Part shown: positions 13,701 through 18,397 of the stretch, piece by piece | Position numbering within the stretch: the stretch's first letter is position 1 | Layout of the letters: each line of letters starts with the position of its first letter | NCBI GenBank assembly: GCA_023441905.1 | Contig: JAEZNC010000031.1 | Location: 1 to 18,397, forward strand | Source: Bacillota bacterium | GTDB taxonomy: Bacteria > Bacillota > Clostridia > Christensenellales > SZUA-584 | DNA length: 18,397 nt | Direction of reading: 5' to 3' | The notes under the pieces: model-generated | What the model was told of the DNA's origin: nothing | Seen by the model: only the letters and a program-made list of their open reading frames with translations | Database searches by the model: none | Program-made: the position numbers and the translations under genes

Positions 13701-15004
13701 ACCTCATCAATCACGCCGTCCTTGACGCGCAGACATTTCATATCCTGTCCGCCGATATCGAGTATAAAATCGGTATCGGCGCGGAAAAAACGCGCCGCCG
13801 TGTAATGCGCGACCGTTTCCACTTCGCTCGTATCCAAAGAGAATGCCGATTTGGCAAGATTCTCTCCATAACCCGTTGAAGCGGCATGCGCGATATAGGC
13901 GTTTTCCGGCAAGCGGATGTAAATATCAGAGATGATATCGCGGATCATGTCGAGCGGTCTGCCCCTATTCGCGCCGTAATGCGAATAAACGATATCGCCG
14001 CTGTCGTTCAGCATCACCGCTTTGGTGGTGGTTGATCCCGCGTCGATGCCAAGAAAGCAGGGACCGGTGCAATCTTCGAGCGGCTTCACCGGCACTGCGG
14101 CTTTTGCATGGCGTTCGGTGAACGCGGCATAATCACTGCGGCTTTTGAACAAGGGCGGCAACGTGACGGAGGTATCCTCAAACGCGGATGCGGTCTGCGC
14201 CTTTTGCAGCAGTGCCGACAGGCTTGTTTGTTTTTTATCGGCAAGAATGGCCGCACCCGCGGCAACAAACATCATCGCATGAGGCGCATCCATGATATTT
14301 TCATTTTTAAGATTCAGCGTTTTAACGAAACGGTCTTTAAGCACGGGCAGGAAATGAAGCGGCCCGCCCAAAAAAGCGACATTGCCGCGAATCGGCCGAC
14401 CGCACGCCAGCCCGCTGATCGTCTGATTGACGACCGCCTGAAACACGGAGGCTGCGATATCCTCACGGGCTGCGCCTTCGTTGATGAGCGGTTGTATATC
14501 ACTTTTGGCAAACACGCCGCAGCGTGCCGCGATGTCGTAAATATGTTCGGCCTTGGATGCAAGCCTGTTGAGGCCTGCCGCGTCGGTTTCGAGAAGCGAT
14601 GCCATCTGGTCGATAAAAGCGCCGGTGCCGCCCGCGCAGGTGCCGTTCATGCGCTGTTCGGTGCTGCCCGTGAAGTAAGTGATTTTGGCATCCTCGCCGC
14701 CGAGTTCAATTGCGACATCAGTACCGGGAACAAAAGCTTTCACGGCGCTGCTGGCTGCGATGACCTCCTGCACAAACGGCATATCGAGCCAATTGCTGAC
14801 GCTGAGGCCTCCGGAGCCTGTGACACACACAAACATCGGTATATCCCCGAGCGCGGAAAAAGCGCTTTGAAGCATTTTCAAAACGCTGCCTGTGATATCG
14901 CTGAAATGTCTTTTGTATTCGCTGAAAATGGCTTTGTTTTTATCGAGAACCACACATTTGACGGTTGTTGATCCGATATCAAGTCCAAAACGGATAGTAT
15001 CCAT
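10772..15004 (-). CDS. Acyl-CoA dehydratase activase fusion: two BadF/HgdC ATPase lobes plus DUF2229 and dehydratase-like regions
   Basis: This is a 1410-residue cytoplasmic protein. ATPase lobe 1 has GLDIGSTTVK (7-16), ELGGEDAKI (100-108), GTCAGGTGAF (121-130) and CGVFAKSDI (162-170). Lobe 2 repeats these as GIDAGSTTTK (319-328), DIGGQDMK (416-423), NEACSSGCGSFL (438-449) and CTVFMNSKV (480-488). In HgdC-type activases the two cysteines of such motifs (here C123/C162 and C441/C480) hold a [4Fe-4S] cluster at the dimer interface, and ATP use drives a low-potential electron to a dehydratase. The middle has a Cys cluster (C602, C605, C609, C628) and the DUF2229-type motifs SLCYPAKLAHG and MPCVPYE. 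The C-terminal half carries further conserved cysteines (C929, C1060, C1095, C1348, C1354). Such fusions are frequent in anaerobic Firmicutes and their substrate is unknown. No separate dehydratase or CoA-transferase gene is nearby. AGGAGTG lies 7 bases before the ATG. Confidence 0.93.
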   Translation of the reverse strand: MDTIRFGLDIGSTTVKCVVLDKNKAIFSEYKRHFSDITGSVLKMLQSAFSALGDIPMFVCVTGSGGLSVSNWLDMPFVQEVIAASSAVKAFVPGTDVAIELGGEDAKITYFTGSTEQRMNGTCAGGTGAFIDQMASLLETDAAGLNRLASKAEHIYDIAARCGVFAKSDIQPLINEGAAREDIAASVFQAVVNQTISGLACGRPIRGNVAFLGGPLHFLPVLKDRFVKTLNLKNENIMDAPHAMMFVAAGAAILADKKQTSLSALLQKAQTASAFEDTSVTLPPLFKSRSDYAAFTERHAKAAVPVKPLEDCTGPCFLGIDAGSTTTKAVMLNDSGDIVYSHYGANRGRPLDMIRDIISDIYIRLPENAYIAHAASTGYGENLAKSAFSLDTSEVETVAHYTAARFFRADTDFILDIGGQDMKCLRVKDGVIDEVILNEACSSGCGSFLETFAASLSCSIQDFATEALFAPQPVDLGSRCTVFMNSKVRQAQKEGATLGGISAGLSYSVIKNALYKVIKLKNPEELGTSVVVQGGTFLNDAVLRALELLSGREVVRPAIAGLMGAYGAALIAKKRCPSGAVSAMLTLDALNAMRINQTYARCGRCENNCRLTVSHFGDGRKFVSGNRCERGGVQGATEKNPLPDMYDYTYNRLFAYHPLDESDAVRGRIGIPRVLGMYENIPFWHTFFTALKYRVELSPRSKRSVYFAGIESIPSESLCYPAKLAHGAVRKLIDSGVKTIFMPCVPYEKKEQKNAANNFNCPIVTSYAENIKNNMPEIKEQGVHFLMPFLPMDSISRLTKRLIEEFPDIPPHEIKRAARLAWKEKLCFQSDIRREGEKIMARVKRGELQAIILGGRPYHIDPEINHGISSIITSLGFAVLTEQSVAHLGEYKPLRVLDQWMFHTRIYSAAHLAGRTEGLELVQLNSFGCGLDAVVTDQTHEILKAYGKIYTLLKIDEINNTGAIRIRLRSLAAAVAERKKRRVIDDLAEAVKQRAEGYKKVVFEKFMKKDFTILSPQMSPIHFDFLRAAFEASGYRFEQLPSVDTAAVEEGLKYVNNDACYPSIIVTGQLIEAVKSGRYDTDRLACIITQTGGGCRASNYIGFIRKALYDAGFGHIPVISLSASGLEKHPGFKITLPMLRRAMHGMIFGDLLNRLTLATRPYEKTPGDTQAMYEKWRDIALEDIRRYSKRSYRLHISQMVREFDEIPVTDQKKPVIGVVGEILVKYHPTANNQIVKVLEDEGAEVKVPDLIDFLLYCAYNTGFKYEKLGRPKLFMHFGNFAISMIENSRKLMRKVLSQSKRFSPPSFIDEKARAAAEFLSIGNQTGEGWFLTGEMAELLKEGADGIVCVQPFACLPNHIVGKGVIQPIRARFPDANIVAIDYDPGASEVNQLNRIKLMLSLAHEKIDKAV

Positions 15005-15273
15005 ATCTTCACTCCTGATTGCTTACATGCCAGTATACACCCTGCAATCAATTAAGAAAAGTATAATTTATGCAAAGTCTCTGGTATCATTTCGGGTGTG
15101 CGTATATATGAATAATATATAACGGGACTGCAGATGATGCCTAGGATGAGCATTATTTATACACAAGAAAATGCTGCCCTGTAATAAGGCCAAATTTGAC
15201 CAAAAAGCATGATGGCAGCTCTCCAAAACGAATGGTAGACACAAATCGTCAATTTTCGTTTATTTTCACGCGC

Positions 15274-15302
15274 TTGCATTAGGGTCTGTGATATGCTATA
15301 AT
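15274..15302 (+). promoter_or_regulatory. Strong sigma-A promoter of the DapB-like unit
   Basis: TTGCAT (15274-15279), a 17-base spacer, and a perfect TATAAT (15297-15302) preceded by TGC, which makes an extended -10. Transcription should start near 15309, giving a leader of about 290 bases. The stretch 15005-15273 shows no gene. An inverted pair GCTGCC/GGCAGC near 15175 and 15214 is its only visible structure. Confidence 0.85.
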
Positions 15303-15308
15303 ATAAAC

Positions 15309-15600
15309 ACTTAAAATAGCACCGCTGTATTGCGGGTCTTTATGCCGGGAGCGTTTTCACATCTTAACGCGGTGTCGGCAAATGATGCGCCGGATGTCCC
15401 GGCAGGCTGCTTCGTCTGCATCAAGTTGATTATTTATCAGGGATTTTTGGTGGGGCCCGGGTGAAACGCCGGGGAAAATCTAATATCTTATTCAATTGTA
15501 TCGGCATTTTTATAAATGTTATTTTACTCAAACGCATTTTTTATATGTCGGCCAACAACACGTATTTTTTGTCGTTATTAAAAGGAAAAGGAGGCGTATC
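15309..15600 (+). ncRNA. Long structured 5' leader, candidate riboswitch or other cis-acting RNA
   Basis: About 290 bases lie between the promoter and the start codon. The left half is rich in hairpins: 15343-15348 with 15375-15380 enclosing 15351-15355 with 15366-15370; 15384-15388 with 15418-15422 enclosing 15389-15393 with 15399-15403. A further stem, 15442-15447 with 15475-15480, encloses 15456-15460 with 15469-15473 (CCCGG/CCGGG, loop GTGAAACG). The last 120 bases are AT-rich and unstructured, ending in AAGGAGG. I found no lysine, SAM, T-box, TPP, FMN, cobalamin or c-di-GMP core motif. No clear terminator or ribosome-site sequestering stem was seen, so control of the gene is inferred only from the length and folding. 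It could instead be a separate small RNA. Confidence 0.45.
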
Positions 15601-16380
15601 ATGAAAATAAGAATCGGTACGTTTGGCTTCGGAAAAACGGGCGCAGTCGTGGCAAACGAAATCATTAAGGACGCGGGATGCGATTTAAAATGGGTGATAA
15701 GAAAATCGAGAAACAACGAAGGCGAGTTCGCGAGCCGCTTGCAGGGCTTTGACTGTGACCAAGGCAAAATCTTTTCCTTAAACAGCATTGATCCTGCCGT
15801 TTTTTTTAAAGAGAACTATGTGGATGTGATTATTGATTTTTCCGCGAGCAGTGCGGTTGATATCTATAAACATGCGGCGCGCTACGGAACACGCATCGTG
15901 TCCGCAATTTCAAAATATGAAAAAAAGCAGCTCGAACAGCTCAAAGCGCTCGGCAACATGGTGCCCGTGCTGTACTCGCCGAATATCACACTCGGTATCA
16001 ATTTTTTGATCGAGGTTTCCAAGGTGCTGCAAAAAATTGTGCCCCATGCGGATATAGAAATCATCGAGGAGCATTTTAAAGGCAAATCGGATGTTTCCGG
16101 AACGGCGCTGCGCATTGCGCAGGATTTGGGGCTGGATCGGGAGAAACATGTGAACTCGATACGCGTCGGCGGTATTGTGGGCAAGCACGAAGTGGTATTC
16201 GGCCTGCCCAATCAAACCATCCGAATTGTTCACGAATCCATCAACCGCGCCGCTTTCGGTCAGGGCGCGATCTACGCGGCCAAATGGCTCATGGGTAAAA
16301 CCAGAGGTATTTACACGATGGAAGAAGCCGTGAGTCTCAAGGCCGCGCGCAACCTTGATGTTTTCGAGAGCAAAGCCTAG
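15601..16380 (+). CDS. DapB-like dihydrodipicolinate reductase family protein
   Basis: This 259-residue protein is the length of DapB, the NAD(P)H-dependent reductase of lysine and diaminopimelate synthesis. Seen in the sequence: an N-terminal nucleotide-binding motif (GTFGFGKTGAVVANE, 6-20), DFSASSAVD (79-87), SPNITLGINFL (126-136) and EEHFKGKSDVSGTA (156-169). The C-terminal block GKHEVVFGLPNQTIRIVHES aligns with the end of the DapB domain. In E. coli DapB the motif is HHxHKxDAPSGTA, with a catalytic His and Lys. Here H158 and K162 are kept, the second His is Phe, and one residue (the Pro) is missing. The usual GTTG segment is replaced by SAIS. It may therefore be a true but divergent DapB or a reductase with another substrate. 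No other lysine genes are in the window. AAGGAGG lies 6 bases before the ATG, although the frame is open further upstream. Confidence 0.82.
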   Translation: MKIRIGTFGFGKTGAVVANEIIKDAGCDLKWVIRKSRNNEGEFASRLQGFDCDQGKIFSLNSIDPAVFFKENYVDVIIDFSASSAVDIYKHAARYGTRIVSAISKYEKKQLEQLKALGNMVPVLYSPNITLGINFLIEVSKVLQKIVPHADIEIIEEHFKGKSDVSGTALRIAQDLGLDREKHVNSIRVGGIVGKHEVVFGLPNQTIRIVHESINRAAFGQGAIYAAKWLMGKTRGIYTMEEAVSLKAARNLDVFESKA

Positions 16381-17504
16381 AAAACCTTATGATAGCATCT
16401 GCGGCGCTTGTGTTGCTCCACATCGTAGTTCTTCCAGAAATCCTGAACGTGTTTGTTGTCTTCAAGCTCAGGGCTCGATTCGGCATACTGAACGCCGTAG
16501 TTGATGGCAGAAACGGTAATTTCGTTCATAAGCAGCGCCGCAAGGCCTGATTTTTGATAGTCTGGGTGCACCGCTACGAGATACAGATCGACCTCCTTGG
16601 GGTGATTGAGGCTGTATAAAAGGTGAGCCCAACCGAAAGGGAACAGTCGTCCGCCGCTCTTTTTAAACGCCTGAGCGAGCGACGGCGCGGCCAGCCCGAA
16701 GCCAATCAGCTTGTTGTCTTGGTCCACGATAAACTTGGCAAAGGCAGGGTTGAGCAGCGGCGTAAAGCGCCTCAAATAATCCTTGGCCACATTTTCAGTA
16801 TAAGGGACGACGCCGTACAAATTTTTATAGCATTCGCTGAGCAGCTCGAAAATCTGTATGATAATCGGTCCCGCTTCCTTGATCTTTTTAATGTTATAAA
16901 AACGTATATTGGAGTGTTCCATAACATGCTTCGCAATTTTCTGAACGCGCTCGACACGCTTGTCCCCTTTTTCGGGTGTTTTGATACGAAACTCCACCCA
17001 GTCGGTGTCCTTTGTGTAGCCGTGGGCTTCAAAATGCTTGGGGTAATAGGGGTAGTTGTAAATTGTGACGGATGTGCCCATGCGGTCGAAACCCTCCACG
17101 AGCAAGCCTTCCTTGTCAAGGTCGGTGAACCCTAAGGGGCCGTGTGCCTCGGTTAGGCCGAGCTCTTTGCCCCAGCTTTCCACGGCGTTAAAAAGCGCGC
17201 CCGATACCTCCATATCGTCGATAAAGTCGATACGGGTAATGCGGATCTTCTTTTCATTCCACATTTCGTTGCCCATTTTGTTGACGATCGCGCCGATGCG
17301 CCCGACAATTTTGCCGTCTCTGTAAGCGAGGAAAAACCGTGCGTCACAGTATTCAAAAGAGAAATTGGTTTCTGGCGAATACATCGAGTATTCTTCTGAT
17401 TTCAGCTCGGGAACGTAGTATTCCACACCTTTATAAAGTTTATCGGGGAAATTGACGTATTTTTTAACGTCTCTTTTGCTCAAGACCTCTTTTATCTCGA
17501 CCAT
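16377..17504 (-). CDS. GNAT-fold N-acyltransferase family protein
   Basis: This is a 375-residue cytoplasmic protein. The C-terminal third has the GNAT acyl-CoA site: strand DLYLVAVHPDYQKSG (306-320) followed by LAALLMNEI, where Q317-K-S-G-L-A occupies the place of the pyrophosphate-binding Q/R-x-x-G-x-G/A loop. It ends with the pattern ESSPELEDNKHVQDFWKN. The N-terminal part has FFLAYRDGKIVGRIGAIVN (57-75), which resembles a second, degenerate GNAT half, and HGPLGFTDLDKEGLLVEGFD (121-140). The build matches a family of roughly 370-residue proteins (YghO-like) found in Firmicutes and Bacteroidetes with no established substrate. AGGTGGGG lies before the ATG, and a TATAAT box sits about 35 bases upstream. 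Its stop overlaps that of the convergent DapB-like gene. Confidence 0.85.
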   Translation of the reverse strand: MVEIKEVLSKRDVKKYVNFPDKLYKGVEYYVPELKSEEYSMYSPETNFSFEYCDARFFLAYRDGKIVGRIGAIVNKMGNEMWNEKKIRITRIDFIDDMEVSGALFNAVESWGKELGLTEAHGPLGFTDLDKEGLLVEGFDRMGTSVTIYNYPYYPKHFEAHGYTKDTDWVEFRIKTPEKGDKRVERVQKIAKHVMEHSNIRFYNIKKIKEAGPIIIQIFELLSECYKNLYGVVPYTENVAKDYLRRFTPLLNPAFAKFIVDQDNKLIGFGLAAPSLAQAFKKSGGRLFPFGWAHLLYSLNHPKEVDLYLVAVHPDYQKSGLAALLMNEITVSAINYGVQYAESSPELEDNKHVQDFWKNYDVEQHKRRRCYHKVF

Positions 17505-17538
17505 AACAATACCCCACCTTTTAGTAAATTTTGATCGT

Positions 17539-17567
17539 ATTATAACAGAAGTGAAATAATAAGTATA
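17539..17567 (-). promoter_or_regulatory. Sigma-A promoter of the GNAT gene
   Basis: On the minus strand a perfect TATAAT (17544-17539) is preceded by TGT, making an extended -10. TATACT (17567-17562) lies 17 bases further upstream as a weak -35. It ends 34 bases before the start codon. Confidence 0.65.
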
Positions 17568-17667
17568 GGAAATGTGCCCGTTCGTTTTGTGTTTTTATTG
17601 AATTGTGTATAGAAAATATCTTGATGGTGATAATGAATTCTAAGCAACCGCTTTATGCTCCTTTATG

Positions 17668-17692
17668 TTTGGCGCTTTGACCATGCGCCAAA
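17668..17692. repeat. Perfect 8-bp hairpin next to the mreD terminator
   Basis: TTTGGCGC (17668-17675) and GCGCCAAA (17685-17692) flank a 9-base loop. It abuts the terminator on its left and may be a backup structure for transcripts leaving mreD. Confidence 0.5.
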
Positions 17693-17730
17693 AAAGAGCC
17701 GCAGCAACTCATCATTCTGCGGTTCTTTTT
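17691..17730 (-). terminator. Bidirectional terminator after mreD
   Basis: A 14-bp stem (17691-17704 with 17717-17730, AAAAAGAGCCGCAG with CTGCGGTTCTTTTT, one G-T pair) gives a T run on either strand. It lies about 145 bases past the end of mreD, the only gene reading into it. The rest of 17505-17876 has no gene. A 6-bp hairpin (17854-17859 with 17868-17873) sits just after the mreD stop. Confidence 0.8.
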
Positions 17731-17876
17731 GCGTGCTTTTGCGTAAATCATCCACCGGCTTTACTGGTATGAATAAAACGGTTTTAGCATAAAGCATTGA
17801 ACAGTGCGAACTGGTGGTTTTGATTAAGACATCTCTAAATTGATAATTGTGGGTGCTCATCTGTAAGTGAGCAGTT

Positions 17877-18397
17877 TTACAGGAGCTTCTTGATGTCGTC
17901 GATATATTTCGGGCGCATTGTGGGAGACCGGTATATACGCCTGAATATCATATGGACCAGCAGCATAAACACGCCGGTAACAAGCATTTCGGGCAGAATA
18001 TAGCGCACCATCATAAACGGCAGAGAAAAGCTTTTGCCGAGCATGTACACAATAAGCGCGGTGACGAGTTCTTTGATAAAATAGGCGCCCATGGCAAACA
18101 AAAACGGAACAAGATAGTTATCGACATAGCGCATTTGTCTGCTTGCGAAAAACAAAACGGCACCCGTGATAAACAACGGAATGCTGTAAGACCCGATAAT
18201 ACCGATAAACATAATATCCAGCGTGAGGCCGCAGATGCCGCCGACAATGGCGCCTGTCATGTTTTTTTCCATCAGCGCAATGGAAACCATTGAGCAGATC
18301 AAAATATCCGGTGCGATCCCCGCGATGTTAAGATTCACAAACACAGTGCCGGTCAATATCAGATTGATCACGGTCACGGTGGCAAGCATGATATATC
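17877..18397 (-). CDS. mreD: MreD-like rod-shape-determining membrane protein (5' end probably outside window)
   Basis: MreD is an integral membrane subunit of the elongasome, working with MreB and MreC in lateral wall synthesis. The 170 codons from the first ATG in view (18389) encode about five hydrophobic helices. The MreD-type pattern is NLILTGTVFVNLNIAGIAPD near the N-terminus, then a small-residue-rich GAIVGGICGLTLDIMFIGII, with a basic cytoplasmic tail (IFRRIYRSPTMRPKYID). The frame stays open to the window edge, no ribosome site is visible in the 8 bases before that ATG, and family members usually have about five more residues at the N-terminus. The true start is therefore probably just outside. 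In most Firmicutes mreB and mreC lie upstream of mreD, which here would be beyond the right edge. It appears to be the last gene of its operon. Confidence 0.82.
   Translation of the reverse strand, partial: YIMLATVTVINLILTGTVFVNLNIAGIAPDILICSMVSIALMEKNMTGAIVGGICGLTLDIMFIGIIGSYSIPLFITGAVLFFASRQMRYVDNYLVPFLFAMGAYFIKELVTALIVYMLGKSFSLPFMMVRYILPEMLVTGVFMLLVHMIFRRIYRSPTMRPKYIDDIKKLL

Noticed and set aside
15309..15480. Lysine riboswitch or T-box in the DapB-like leader
   Set aside because: The conserved cores (for T-box the AGGGTGGNACCGCG element, for lysine the multi-helix junction motifs) are not present.
17663..17860. 65-codon minus-strand frame after mreD
   Set aside because: It runs straight through the strong bidirectional terminator at 17691-17730 and has no ribosome site.
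1..18397. CRISPR array, tRNA genes or insertion sequences
   Set aside because: No regularly spaced repeats, no TTCGAATC-type T-arm with a cloverleaf, and no transposase motif with terminal inverted repeats were found on either strand.

Overview
The window reads as chromosomal DNA of an endospore-forming, probably motile, anaerobic member of the Clostridia (Firmicutes). The evidence is a clear SpoIIID sporulation regulator, two methyl-accepting chemotaxis receptors with Firmicutes-style signalling domains, a 1410-residue BadF/HgdC-type activase fusion of the kind common in anaerobic clostridia, an MreD-like cell-shape protein, and AGGAGG-type ribosome binding sites with T-rich intrinsic terminators. 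Base composition is mixed and roughly half GC. No rRNA, tRNA, insertion sequence, phage gene or CRISPR array was found.

Layout, left to right. (1) 1-365: the C-terminal end of a membrane-anchored protein, ending in a terminator. (2) 714-3032 (minus): a secreted BspA-type leucine-rich-repeat protein with bacterial Ig-like domains. Its GC content differs sharply between the two halves. (3) 3374-3631: spoIIID with a SigE-like promoter, followed by about 280 bases that hold no ORF but fold into several strong hairpins and end in a terminator. This looks like a structured non-coding RNA. (4) 4114-5018: a near-perfect sigma-54 promoter overlapping a sigma-A promoter, then a small membrane protein, then the decayed remains of an NAD-dependent epimerase. 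(5) 5097-10410: two complete tandem transcription units, each with a conserved upstream region, a 740-codon chemotaxis receptor and a near-identical terminator. The signalling halves are almost the same, while the extracellular sensor halves have diverged. (6) 10772-15004 (minus): the activase fusion with two ATPase lobes. (7) 15274-16380: a very strong promoter, a leader of about 290 bases with several hairpins, and a DapB-like reductase. (8) 16377-17504 (minus): a GNAT acyltransferase whose stop codon shares a CTAG with the DapB-like stop. (9) 17877 to the edge (minus): the end of mreD, closed by a bidirectional terminator.

Most genes stand alone with their own terminators, so this is a set of independent units rather than one pathway. 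Possible functional links are signal sensing (the two receptors) and sporulation or cell shape (spoIIID, mreD). The strongest candidates for something not yet described are the structured RNA after spoIIID, the long leader before the DapB-like gene, and the promoter pair in front of the small membrane protein. None of these matched a known RNA or regulon that I could recognise by eye.
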